Source: Mya arenaria
Taxonomy: Eukaryota > Mollusca > Bivalvia > Myida > Myidae
Length of the DNA stretch: 64,000 nt
Direction: 5' to 3'
Assembly: GCF_026914265.1 (NCBI RefSeq)
Contig: NC_069133.1
Location: forward strand, 25,537,272-25,601,271
The notes beneath the pieces are model-generated. The model had not been told where the DNA came from, made no database searches, and saw only the letters and a program-made list of their open reading frames with translations. The first letter of the stretch is position 1. The number at the start of each line of letters is the position of its first letter. The position numbers and the translations under genes are program-made. Shown here piece by piece: positions 1-11,800 of this stretch.

Positions 1-301
1 TCCCATTATCTGAGGTCTTCACATCTGACTCCAAGTTATGTTTTATTTAAATATAAGAAAAATACAGATTTTTCAGACTTTATATAATTCTTTAATTTAT
101 TTTATATTTGCAACATACATTCAGTTTGTAAATTTACATGATAACAAATTGCACGCACGGAAAACACACCATTTGCACGTGCAAGATGGTTTATAAAAGT
201 ACAAAACGTAACATGAAACGTAGAACTCGGGCATTCGCATGAACAAGTAGAAATGCTGGAACGTAATTTCAATGTTTGAATATAGGATACATCTCATAAT
301 A

Positions 302-475
302 CAGTCGAAACTCGCTATGTCGAACTCTGTTATCTCGATGTTCTGGCTATGTCGAACTTATTTTGAATGTGTTTGGTTTGGTTAGACGTGTTTTGTTATT
401 CGGTTATATCAAATGTTCGTTGTCTCGAAGTTATTGTCGAGGCCCGAACGACTTCGAAATAGCAAGTATTGACTG
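302..475. mobile_element. pogo/Tigger-like MITE (family 'CAGTCGAAACTCG')
   Basis: About 174 bp with imperfect terminal inverted repeats, CAGTCGAAACTCGCTAT at one end and the complement of ATAGCAAG..TTGACTG at the other, flanked by TA on both sides. It has no coding capacity. The TA target and CAGT termini fit non-autonomous Tc1/mariner-pogo elements. The paralogous copy is at 22476-22649. Confidence 0.75.
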
Positions 476-1047
476 TATCTTTTTTTATAAATAGAAAAAT
501 AAAAATAAGTTTGAAGTTATATATAATATTAAAAAACACTAATATACTTTTTACTGATTTTATATTAGTTAAATATCAGCTGATGAAAATTGCTATGAAT
601 TCTTAAAATAAGTACAATGCCAAAACTTGAATTCAAATGAAAGGATGTTGCAAAAACACCAGTCGTACTTATAAATACCAAACGCATGTGTGTTATTACA
701 TTTATGTGAGAGTCTAAATATGAAGTATTTATGTGATATTGGAGCCAGATCTCAATTATTTCGAAAATCTCAATCTCAGTCTCAACTCATTTTACCACAA
801 AGCATCCAAAGTTATTAAAAATGATGTATGCTTTTACTAGTGTTTGAAAATCGGACTTCCTATCGGACAATAATCGAAAGTTCATAATATCATTTAGGAA
901 TACATTCTTTATACATAGTATAATCATGATAATTTAAATGTTCCCGGGTGAACAAAACAGTGTATATATACATGTACATGTGTGCATACAGTATCCAAAA
1001 CGTACATTGAGCATCTTAGTTTAGAATTTAATTTAATAGAATAATTA

Positions 1048-1218
1048 CAGTCGAAACTCGTTATGTCGAACTCTGTTATCTCGATGGTCTGGTTATGTCG
1101 AACATTTCGATTGCATTTGGTTTAGTAAGACATGTTTTGTATTTCAGTTTTATCGAATGTTCATCACCTCGAAGTATTTCCCAAGGTATCAACGATTTCG
1201 GCAAAGCGAGCTTCGACT
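1048..1218. mobile_element. pogo/Tigger-like MITE, second copy
   Basis: Same family as 302-475 (TACAGTCGAAACTCG start, GTCGAAC and CTCGAAG internal blocks, decayed right end). It lies about 35 bp beyond the transporter stop codon, so it would fall in the 3' UTR. Its counterpart in copy B is 23223-23393, so this insertion predates the duplication. Confidence 0.7.
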
Positions 1219-2249
1219 TAACTTATATACGTAACTTAACGTTTCGTAATATCAGTCATTTTCATCAATAAACTTGATATCTTCACCCTTCAGGAGTTTT
1301 TGAACCTCCACAGAAAAGTCTACTTCTTCGGAACTTATAAAAACGCTGTCCCTCGCAGAGTCGGGTGTGGAACATGCGGCGCCGGAACACACGAGCGACT
1401 TCTGCTCCGCAGTAAATTCCTGCCTTTCCGTTTCCTGTTTTTCGTTTCCAATGTCATCTCCTCGCTTGATATGACTATGAGCGCTGGCGACCATCGACGA
1501 GGTGGTTTCGTTTACTTCCCGGTTGTTCGGGACGATGAGATCCACATCCGGTACATCTGGACAGTCCTTGGTCGGCTGGAACACCACCGTGGTCATCCCC
1601 AGGGCCGCGCCCAACAAAATCACGAATGCTAGAATGTAGAGGTAAAGGATAGATTGTTCAGAACTTTGTTAAAGTTAACAATGCTGTTTAAGTTGTAAAA
1701 GTACCTATTATAGTATAGGGGACTTTTGAATTTTGTCAAATCTCATTTTATGTTTAAGACAATGTATTATATCGATGATATACATGTTCAAGTTTGTGTA
1801 AAATATAATTTTGGTTACTTTAACTGATTTATTATTACTTTTAATGATAACACTCCTAGGAGTGGACGTATTCTGTTCCATTATACCAATAACGACGTCT
1901 ACTAAATATATCAACAATTAAAGGAAGTGAGTTCATTATAAGACATTCTTCCAGCGACAGAATATGACCTCCTCCCATGCGCCCATTGTAATGTATAGGC
2001 ACGTTAGAACTTAGTTTACACGAACGACGTCCATAAACAATAATGATACGGCTGGCGAGGCTCAAAGCAAACAAATCTCCGCGATTCCAGCCAATGTTTT
2101 ATGATGACATAACATGACAGACAAGCTTTTGAATTATTACCCTCAAAGACCATAACGGCTGACAAATGATGCTTCATGATCATCCGTGTACGTGACAGTC
2201 ATGGAAATCAGTGAATCAACGAAAACGTCATCGCTTCTTATTTCAAATC

Positions 2250-2759
2250 TTAAAGCTGCACTCTCACAGATTTATCTTCTTTTGCTACTTTTTGTCTTGA
2301 ATGAGCCATATTTTGCGTCAATCTCTGCCGGTATTCCAGTGATATAAGACTTCTAACAAAAATCAGATCGCAATTTTTCATATTTACGTTCAATAATTGA
2401 TGTTTTATGCCGATGAACTAATTTTATTTTCTGTCTTTGAATTAGCAACTTTTTGCGTAAATCTCTGCCGGGATACCGTGATATAAGACTGCTAACAAAA
2501 AAACCACATCGCAGTTTTTCATATTTACGTTCAAAAATTGATGTGTTATGCCGAAAACCTCATTTTTTCTTAAAGCGTAAATAACGCCTTTTGCCATAAA
2601 ACATCATTTTTGACCGTAAATAAGAGAAACTGCGGTCTGATTTTTTGTCAGTAGTCTTCCATCACTGGTGTCTAGACATTCATCAATATTAGCTCATTTC
2701 AAGAGAAAAAAAAATGTTGAGAAGTTGTCAAAACGGTCAATATGCAAGAGTGCAGCTTT
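2250..2759. mobile_element. TTAA-type MITE (family 'AGCTGCACTCTCACAG'), composite copy
   Basis: Starts TTAAAGCTGCACTCTCACAG and ends in a decayed GAGTGCAGCTTT. Internally it repeats a block (ATCTCTGCCGG.. followed by ATATAAGACT) twice, so it is longer than the usual 240-370 bp copies. It has no open reading frame. It lies in the last intron of the transporter copy. Confidence 0.75.
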
Positions 2760-2866
2760 CAACAGGAATTGAGAAAACTGTTCAGTTGTAATAATTTAAC
2801 TTATATAAATATGTACATTCAACATAATTGAAGAGTTAACAACGATTGACACCTGTAAAGAAGTTC

Positions 2867-3215
2867 TTAAAGCTGCACTCTCACAGATTTACTGTTTTTA
2901 CAACTTTTTTTTTAATTTTTGTCATGGGAAGAGTAATTATTTGCGTCAATATCTACAAACCAATGATATAGGAATGCTGACAAAAGATCAGAGCGCAGAT
3001 TTGCATATTTCCGTTCGAAAATTAATGTTTTATGGCTAAAAGCGTTACTTACGGTTTATGAAAAATGTATAAAACATCAATATTTGAACCTTAATATAAA
3101 AGTCTGCAATCTATGTTTAGTCACTAGTCATATATGACTGGTTTCCATGCATTTTCGAATAAAATGGCTCGTTCCAAGACAAAAAAAATCAAAATCTGTG
3201 AGAGTGTAGCTTTAA
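2867..3215. mobile_element. TTAA-type MITE, second copy
   Basis: Bounded by TTAAAGCTGCACTCTCACAG and CTGTGAGAGTGTAGCTTTAA. The TTAA at each end and the inverted AGCTGCACTCTC termini define the family. It ends about 35 bp from the 51-bp coding exon at 3251-3301. The paralogue is at 25114-25457. Confidence 0.8.
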
Positions 3216-3805
3216 TAAAAATGCGTCTGCATGTTTTCCTAGAGTCTCACCTGCCACCATGAAGGCGTGTTCAAATGTCCCGCCCTTGTCCAGTATCAGT
3301 CCTTAAACACAAATTACATACATTAACACTGACGTCAAAAAATAAACTCTGGGGCCTTTGTTACGAACAGTCTCAAGTCCGACTCTAGATTCAGACTCAG
3401 ACAAGCATTTTTAATTGAATTATATAGAATCATCTTTGTTCCATGTAATTTAAGAATAAAATCCAATCATTGAACAATTTAAAATAGTAATAACATTCAG
3501 CAAATAATGGTGGTAGAGAAAAGTTAAAATGAAATGGAGATTTGCAATTTTGCCACTGGAGACTGAACTCAGACATGAGACTGTTCGTAACCATGGACCC
3601 TGGTGTAAGATATAAATGAGACGCCTTGATTGTATTTCTGTTTTTAGGATCAAATGCAGAACATTTCAAACTAATGTTGTTGTTTTTCCAAATGTTATAA
3701 AGATAAAAGCTGCGCTATCACATATTGATCGATTTTGGCATCAAATTATAAAATCAGTGAAAACGGTCAATAATATGTGAGAGTGCAGTTATGTTAATTA
3801 TTATA

Positions 3806-3979
3806 CAGTCGAACCCCGTTGGTTCGAACTCGTTTGGCTCGAAATCCTGGTTGGCTCAAATGGATGCCAAGGACCGATTTCTTTGTACTGAATGTTAGCA
3901 TTTCTGCTTGGCTCGAATTTTTCGAGACTCGATGTATTTTCGCCGGTCCCTGTGAGTTCGAGCCATCGGGGTTCGACTG
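3806..3979. mobile_element. Tigger-like MITE (family 'CAGTCGAACCCCGTTGG'), copy A only
   Basis: About 174 bp with terminal inverted repeats CAGTCGAACCCCGTTGGTTC / complement of GAGCCATCGGGGTTCGACTG, flanked by TA. Copy B lacks it: the flanks run on at 26035-26085, although sequence at the join differs slightly. It therefore looks like an insertion after the duplication. Confidence 0.8.
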
Positions 3980-4093
3980 TAAAAATGTTTTTAACATCAA
4001 CTTGATCAATTAAAACAAGTGACGGAGCCAGGATTTGACGTTAGAGGGGGGAGGGAATTGAAGGGACTATCTTTTGACTTGGGCCTATCCATC

Positions 4094-4347
4094 AGGCCAC
4101 AATTTCTCGAAACTTCTTAAGACCCTAATAACAGGATTAAGCTAATCTCATTATTTTTGGTTTTCAGTAAATTGCGTAATATTCACTTCTTTAAGAGTTT
4201 TTACACTTTAAATAGAACTTATCTTTATGATTATCACAATACACCATTTTTTCATTGATCAAAATTCAATTTAAGTATGTGTTTTGAGTAATTGAAATAA
4301 GCTACTTAAGCCTGATAAGCTTAAGAAGTTTCGAGAAGTCGGGACCT
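4094..4347. mobile_element. MITE with 28-bp inverted ends (family 'TTCTCGAAACTTCTTAAG'), copy A only
   Basis: The ends are inverted repeats of about 28 bp sharing TTCTCGAAACTTCTTAAG, the outermost bases being AGG and CCT. In copy B the flanks meet at 26173 with only one different base between them, and no clear target duplication is seen. A related, shorter copy is at about 45190-45330. Superfamily unknown. Confidence 0.65.
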
Positions 4348-5625
4348 GAATAGAAGTCTATTTGTTTTGCTAAGTGTTAGCTGAGGGTATGAGAGGGTTA
4401 GGCGTGCTCACTCCCTTCGAAAGTTTTGCAAATTTCTAGTCCAAAAATGGTGCATTTTAGGCATATTTTGTTTCCCCGTTCTCCTATATGAACATAAAAC
4501 GTTAACTTGGACTATTTTAGAGGAACATTTATATCGTACAAGTTAACTTTTTTTTTAAATTTATTCTGCATAGACAGGGCTAAACATATTACTCGCTTTT
4601 AGGAGCCGCTAAAACAATAATGCCATATAAATACGCTTAGTGTATCAAACTAGGATTGGAACAACCAGACTGTTGCTATGGCAACATAAATAATTTGTAC
4701 GAGAACCGTTGAGGTACAAGAATAGAATTGTCACTATATCATTTACGTTTGTTTTAAACAGTTTAACACCCGTGCGCACCTGTTATGACGGGTCCGATGG
4801 CAGTGCCGACGGCGCTGAACACGAGCTCCATGCCGGTAGCTATAGAGAGGTACTTGACGCAGACGAGATGGATATTGATACTGTTCATGACTGCGTAGCA
4901 ACCGCCGAAATATGCACCCAGTATCACCAAGAATATCACTAGCCCCGGGAAAGTACGGGAGTAAATTGGAAACAAAAACGTCGCTAATGCTAAAAGTCCA
5001 AATGAGCCGGTAAACAACACCATTCCGTCAACGTTCTTTCGTTCGGATAGGAGCGTTGTTAACAGACGTGCAAATATGGTCGACAACCCACAAGCGGGCA
5101 GCAGGAAAGACGCGGTCATACGGGAGCTGCCCCGTGAAATGGCGAATGTCGGAAGGTGAAGAAATATCATATATGTATCTACACTGAACAACATTAAACT
5201 GAGCGAGAAACATATTATTAATTTGTTGGAAAATACAGTTGCATAGAGTTTGATAAATGCACTTGGTTTTCGTTTTTCAGGGATTCCTGTCTCGCCAGCT
5301 CCAACCTTGACGGTCTACAGAGCACCGCGAACAAGCACTTGTGGACACCGATGCAGGCGAGAATTATGAAACATCCGGCTTTTCCATAGAAACCGCGCAC
5401 AATTTCCATGACAGGGGATAGGATGCACGTGCCGACACCGACACCGGAAATGGCGATCCCAAGAACCGTATTCTTCCAGCGCCGAAAGTTGAAGCCGACA
5501 ACAGCCATGATAGCCGCGTACCCCACGCCGCCACCAAAACCTGTACAAATGTATTATCTGCAAAGGGGTGTTTTTCTAATTTGAACCTTAACAACATGAT
5601 AAAACCAAAATTAAGTCTTACAGCC

Positions 5626-5870
5626 TTAAAGCTGCACTCTCACAGATTGAACGCTTTGACATCTTTTTTTTATTTTTTGTCCTGTAACGAGTCAATTTTG
5701 CGAAAATCCATGGGAACCAGTTATGTAAGACTGCTGAAAAACTTCTATCACAGATTTTTATATTTAAATTTAAAAAAATGATGTTTTAGCCATTTTTTCT
5801 TAAACCGTTTGTAACATTTTTTTTTTTTTAAGTTTGAAAAAATGGTATATCTGTGCGAGTGCAGCTTTAA
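5626..5870. mobile_element. TTAA-type MITE with a matching empty site in copy B
   Basis: TTAA-AGCTGCACTCTCACAG at the left, CTGTGCGAGTGCAGCT-TTAA at the right, about 241 bp between the two TTAA sites. The same place in copy B reads GTCTTAAGTGG (about 27470-27480), that is, a single TTAA with the same flanking sequence. The comparison shows a 4-bp TTAA target duplication, as used by the piggyBac and Kolobok superfamilies. It sits in the intron upstream of the transporter exon ending at 5540. Confidence 0.85.
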
Positions 5871-5974
5871 GTAGCTAAGTTCGACATGCCAAAATACAAT
5901 TTGATTTTTTTATAAATGATAAATGATTGATCTTGATTATAATAAAGATTATTGCAGTATTTTAAGCCAAAAAC

Positions 5975-6210
5975 TCTTAGAAAAGTTCAAAAATTGATGT
6001 TTTAAGCATTTTTCTTAAACCGTTAGATATGGTTTAAGCCATAAAACCTAAATTTTCGAACGGAAATATGAAAATCTGCGTTCTGATCTTTTGTCTGCAA
6101 TCTTTTATCACTGGTATGCAGATATTATTACACGCAAAAATTTGCTCTTGTCAAGACAAAAAATAAAAAAAGTGGTCAAAACGGTAAATCTGTGAGAATG
6201 CAGCTTTAAA
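5975..6210. mobile_element. Left-truncated TTAA-type MITE
   Basis: Internal motifs of the family (ATTGATGTTTTA, TTTTGTCT, GCGTTCTGATC) and a right end GTGAGAATGCAGCTTTAA are present, but the left terminus is not. The right flank resumes similarity with copy B near 27665-27690, which lacks the element. Confidence 0.6.
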
Positions 6211-6282
6211 CTTTCGCGAAATGGGGGCTTTGTTTAGTTATTGTAAATTATTTCTTTTTTTAATCATCAATCATAACACGAT

Positions 6283-8883
6283 GTTTGTTAATGGAGAATA
6301 CTGCATTGGAGATTGATTAACACCGGCTTGCAGACATCAGGTTTAAAGCTTAGCTTCAGGTATGACGTCACCATTGCGTCATATGTACTTACGTTGTGTG
6401 GAAAATTCTCAATAAAAAATATGTTTTTATGACTGATAGACATGTTTTTACATGCTCAATACACTGTAAATCAAAAATATCATTATTCCTGAAACTTTTA
6501 TACCTTGAGTATCTATTATTGCTTGATTTATCATTTAGAATAGAGATTTAAGCATAAACTGCTGCCATATAGTTGAAAGGTCATTTTGGAAGAACTGTCA
6601 TGGCGGACTGTGCAATTTTTAGAGTTTGTTTTTCAAGTGGAGAGATTTTTCATAGGAATAACTTCACCCCCTTTTTTATTGGCTTAAAAGGTACTTAAAA
6701 GCTTGTACTTTAAGAATATATATGTTTATCATAGTCTGCATTCGCTCGAAATGCCTTTAAATGTTCTCTTAAAATAATCATTTCACAGTGAATTATAGAG
6801 GAAATGACAATGGTGGTGTGTAACCTAAATCAGATTTGAAATTGAGGGTGTGTCTAGCACAGTTTCGAATTAAAATTGGCTCTATTTAAGAAACAGTCGG
6901 AACACAGTACTTGTTCAACAAAAACAATAGCTTCAGATTTTTTAGAGACAGATATTGCCGAAATTTACCTTTAATGCCTTATACATAGAAATTTGCCATC
7001 CCCGATTCGCATCGTACGATCAACAATCCAATGCTCACCAAACAATTGACTGCTACCCAACATCCGTATTAACGGAGGTTACACAGGGGTAACATTTGGG
7101 AAGGTATAACAGGTACAGGGAGTAATTTAAAACCAACAATAGTTGAAAACTGTCATTCAAATTCTGATAGGTGTTGTTGTTGTTTTTTATAAAAAGTACA
7201 TTGTTCCACACTGTTTTGTTTTACACCCCCCACCCCCGGATATTTCACTGTTTGTTTGTGTTTTTCATAATAAATATTTGAACATCAATCTAGCCTTTTA
7301 AATATCTGTTAATAATCCTTCCCAATTCTTATTTAAATACTACTTTCATTAAATAAACATCAAAGTTTCCACAACTCTTTGACGACTTCATCTCACACAA
7401 AAGCTCGTAACCTTGAAATGACCTGAGAAAAGTATTTCACCTCACCTGCAAACGGTTTACCTGAACATACTACGTATATGTAACATAATACTAAGTATAG
7501 TTTGTATTTTATTTATCAAGATAATACCAATACATATTTTATTTCAAAGATAAACAATAATATACAATAACCCAACAGTGGCGGCACTAGCGGAGGCGTG
7601 GGCAAGGGTCAATGCCCCCACCCCAAGTCGGCCTGAGAATTGAGTTTACGGGGCTTATGAATGAAGTTTTACTTTATAAGAATGTCCACATTATAAGATG
7701 TTTAAAGGCATTCTTGAATGTAAGGTTGAACATTTTCAACGATTTTATACGTGCCATTCGAATACCTCGGTAAAATAAGATTTTGAAGGGCTTTGACGGT
7801 CGTGCCCCCCCCCCCCCCACACACACACACACTTATGAATTCCTGAAGCCGCCACTGCCCACGCTAATCGATATAAGCATACAGTATATAACAAGAAAAT
7901 GCATAGCATCAAGTCGGCGCAATGTAATTAGAAGAGAAACGTGCATGCAGATAACCAAAAATGGTTATTATTTCAATGATAACATTTTGTTTTATGTTGG
8001 GTGTATATATGCTCGAAGGACATTATGGTTATTTTTTCCCCAAGCTAATCCTCCGGTTAAAACTGAATAATAACAAAAATATACATACGTTTCTTCGGAT
8101 GAAATAGAGTCAATGGTCTTATACATAGATTTCAATATCATGAAATTCACCTTTTATTTGTACCGGCATGTTATGTGAATTCCTTGCTTTATATTTTGTA
8201 CAAGTTTATGTAACACATTTCACTCATATGAGTATATAGAATGGGGATAAAAATACTATATATCAAAGGGAAATTATCTGGAGTTCATTCTTTCGAATGA
8301 CATTTTCAAAACAAACAAATAAGCTCAAGGTTAATTTTTCAAAACTCGGCATTTTTGCTGTCACCAAGGGAGATTACTGCGTATGAGGTTTACAGACATA
8401 AAGGATATTTTAATAGTACCATGTAACCTTCATCTATATCAATCGGAACACCTCGGCCTGTATCTATCTCGGAGATGGCCGAGTTGTTGAGTTGGTATTT
8501 AAAATCAAAACGATAAGCAGGGCTATTATAATTCAAGGTTTCATTATCAATTAAAGTGTAAAGTTTTATAAAACAAACTAAACTTTATATTTTATTATGC
8601 AACGTGGAAACCATTGAAAGCATTGTTCTGCAATTTATGAACTAGTCCCTAAGTTGGAATATTTCTTAAGTAATATCAAATATAGTCGGCGCCCTTCTGG
8701 GCGCCGACTAATGATGTTCATAGATTAATATGAACGTAATTTTTAGATACTATACAGAGATACAACAATTATAATTGTAACGAAATCTTGCGTCAACAGA
8801 ACGTATACTGTCCATTGTAAGGAAACGAAAGGCAACATGGTTGTCCTGGTCAGCTTGAAGTGTGTTTCCATGGCAACCGCGAA
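6283..8883. other. Intergenic stretch without a recognisable gene
   Basis: AT-rich DNA between duplication copy A and the 3' end of EFCC1. It contains a short C-tract with a (CA)n run at 7807-7832, a fragment of the dispersed 'scattered GGCGG..GCCACTGC' repeat around 7575-7860, a MITE-like fragment at about 8440-8490 (GGAACACCTCGGCC), and a perfect small hairpin at 8684-8710. A possible poly(A) signal for EFCC1 (AATAAA on the minus strand) is at 8591-8596, about 290 bp past its stop. No credible coding region was found. Confidence 0.6.
8684..8710. repeat. Perfect GC-rich hairpin
   Basis: AGTCGGCGCCC, a TTCT loop, then GGGCGCCGACT: an 11-bp perfect inverted repeat in otherwise AT-rich DNA, about 175 bp beyond the EFCC1 stop codon, inside its probable 3' UTR. 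It could fold in RNA. No T-run follows, so it is not a classic terminator. Confidence 0.7.
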
Positions 8884-11800
8884 TCACGTGGCAAGGAGGA
8901 AGAGTGGACAGTCGGACAGCGTTTTCTGTAGGATCCGAATAAACTGGTCCGCCGTCATGTCTGCAAGGGAGAGAAGCGAGGGTATGTAAACAGACATTCT
9001 TACGGTATTACCACCATTTCCTTACACTTGGACAATCTGGGGTTTGTTTGTTTTGCTTATTTATCATAAGAACAGACAATTTGGGCCCTTTAAATGAAGA
9101 TATCCGACCCAAAGGATCATCATTATATTTTGAAAAATTAGAAGGCAGAATTATTCAAGTTTTTCTATTATACATTTATTTCAGAAAGTCGGCAACATGC
9201 CGTTATTGATTTAAATCAGGCGAAGCGATAGATAAAATACGTGGCTGCCCCAGTTAGTGGGTAACAAAATATTATGTAGAGCATTAAACAACTTAACTTT
9301 TGTTAGTATGCACTTACACAAACTCATTTGTTATGCGACTACTTCGCATCAAAACATTCATTTTGTAAGAACATAATATAACCACTACTAAGCCGTAAAT
9401 GAAAATTATCTTAGAGTCAAAATTTTATTATTTTGCTACATAGTTGAGTGAATTGAACTTCAGCCAGTATTGACAATAACACGAAATTAAGAAAATAAGA
9501 CAATGAATGTGTGACGTTTATAACGTTAGATTTATATAGATTTAAGATTATTGAAGTTAAGACTAAAATCCTTTATCAAAACAGAACCCAGACAGTTTAT
9601 AAAGGGTTGAATGAACAAGCATATAATTACCATCTTATTACAAATTTGTATACGAATACCTACATGAACCAAAGAGCCATGCGTTTCGCCTATATCTATT
9701 GAAAAGTTTAAATACACTTTGAAGTTCTCTATAAACAAAATTAAACCATTTTTTTACCTAGGCCGAAAAAATCAATCTGAGTTTTGGAAAACGGTCTCAA
9801 ATATGATAGGTACGGTTGGAATAACTTTTTAAGCCAATTAAAACAGCAATACAAGATGACGCAATGACATTGACATTTTGATACCAGAGGCGTCTGGCTC
9901 ATTGTTTGTTTCAAAAATGTTCATTAATTTCATTTTGGGTACATATAAGGAGGTAAACAACACATCTGAAGGTATTTAGTGCCTATACAAGAAAGAAAAT
10001 AAAGTACATGTATGTAACTCAAACTTTACCGAATTTCACGGTAGAGGCCTTTTTTCAAATTTCTAACTAGGTGGCATGAAAAGAGAAGTCAATGCCCTTT
10101 GAAATGGAATGCGATATATTGGTATAACTATATTGTCTTAAGACAAACAAGACAAAATCAATGTCCTATTCTCGTCTTTTTCTGTAGTCGGAAACTGTAC
10201 AGCAAATTCTTCAATGTGTCGCCGTGTAAACAGCACTTCACACAGAAATATTTAAGTGAGTTTATGCTTTTGTGTATAGATGATACAATTCCATTCCGAA
10301 ATACCACAAAATGTCAAACGCATGATTTTAGGAACAACCATATCAGCCTTCAAATTTAAATCCACTTCAAAATTTCGTATGAATTGGCCGCTTTCCTCTT
10401 TCTTGTATATCAAAGGCATTATATATATTCCGATGTGTTGTTTTCACAATATATGTACTCAAAATGAAATTAATCAACATTTTATGAACAAAAAATGAGC
10501 CAGACGCCTGTTTTCGGTATGATTGAAATCGACAAAAATGTCAACAGCAAATAAAAATAGGAAAACACATTTGTTTTTGTTTTTATCGTGGGTCGAAAAA
10601 CACCTTCTAGTGTCAATGGGTTTTGCCAGGTAGGATCGGGTAGCCCCTCAACACAGGTCCTATTGCATAAAGGACCATAAGAAGTTTAAAATAATATCTA
10701 TACATGTAAATTGTAACTGACGTTCCAATTATAGCTGCACTTTTACAAATTGACCGCTTTGACAACTTTTTGATTTTTCAACTAAATTGACTTTTTTTCT
10801 TTAGCCTTGAATAGATTGAAGCATTTTTTGAGTAAATGTCTGGAAATCAGTGATATAAGACTTCTGACAAAAGATCAGATCGCAGTTTTGCATATTCATG
10901 ATCGAAAATTGATGTTTTATGGCCATAAGCGTTACTAATGCTTCCAGAGAAATGTAAATATCGGCAATTTTCCAAACAATTGAGAAATGCTCTTTTTGTG
11001 AGTTATTTAATATGACTGAATTGAAGGCACGATGCCAAAATCAGCTGATTCCGAAAGTCAAAACTGTCAATCTGTGAGAGTGCAGCTTTAAATACAAGCT
11101 AACATGCTGGGCAGTCGATGACACCCTCACCTTGGTCCTCGCCACCGAAGCTCGAGTCTATGACGTCAAGGAGCAGCTGTCCAAGCGTCTTCCGGCTCAG
11201 GCACTGCGAGCGGCCCTTCTGCAGAAAGCGGAAGACGCTGACCAACTGGTCCTCGAGCGCGAGGAGGCGTCCACACTCCGTCTCCAACGCCTCCACCTGG
11301 AAGTTGGCCGTTTGCAGGTGGCGCCGGCACAGCGACAGCTCCTGCTCCACCCTAAACGCCTCCTGTAATGGCAGATTATTAGTCATGATGTCAACAAAGT
11401 CTTATCTTATTTAGATATGTACGTGTTGCTGATGCGAACTATTTGGTCAAACAATTTCGTCAAAAGGGCTCTCCTATTAAGTTGCTTATCATATTCAAGC
11501 CCAATCCTTGGATTGTTTATTTTGTATACTTTGCATATGAATCTTCTCTGAAAATAAGTAATAGATGGCATGAAGTGAAATCTTACTGATTAAGAATGGG
11601 TGTAGTGAGCGTAGCGAACGAGTCCTTCTTAATCATTAAGAATTCACTTCATGTCATCAAATTGACTTAGAATACAACCTCATTGGCGGATACATTGTCG
11701 ACGCAAAATCTGACGCAGGGAGTGTGTATCGGATGATGTATTGGCAGAGGGCGGACCTTTAAACACGCGCGAACGTTGAAAATTCTAAATGATTAAGTCT

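Larger units (their letters stand above)
1252..5540 (-). pseudogene. Partial, frame-broken copy of an SLC16-like monocarboxylate transporter (last three coding exons)
   Basis: Three exons on the minus strand match coding exons 3-5 of the gene at 23427-32805: 4780-5540, 3251-3301 and 1252-1628, all with AG/GT borders and phase 1 junctions. The last exon (last membrane segment plus an acidic tail ending KFIDEND) encodes the same peptide as the other copy. The large exon is 761 bp instead of 777: a 16-bp deletion near 5251-5252 shifts the frame after residues LKNENQ, in the cytoplasmic loop between the two six-helix halves. No copies of exons 1 and 2 are present on its upstream side, where EFCC1 lies instead. 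I read it as a non-functional 3' fragment from a duplication; a split allele in an uncollapsed assembly is the alternative. Missense differences from the intact copy are scattered and mostly conservative. Confidence 0.85.
1..6282. repeat. Segmental duplication, copy A
   Basis: This stretch is closely similar, by eye, to 22136-27788 through coding exons, introns and downstream DNA. Similarity starts at base 1 and fades near 6282 (27788 in the other copy), so the left limit lies at or beyond the window edge. It carries the last three coding exons of the SLC16-like transporter and part of an intron. Compared with copy B it has extra inverted-repeat elements (3806-3979, 4094-4347, 5626-5870, about 5975-6210) and lacks about 70 bp that copy B has near 24195-24265. 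It could be a true duplication or an uncollapsed second haplotype in the assembly. Confidence 0.9.

Noticed and set aside
1300-1632. Plus-strand 110-codon frame (and its paralogue at 23475-23807)
   Set aside because: Shadow of the last transporter exon on the minus strand; conserved in both copies only because the exon is.
4763-5526. Two separate small transporter genes in copy A
   Set aside because: The two frames are halves of one exon separated by a 16-bp deletion, as the intact copy at 26583-27359 shows.
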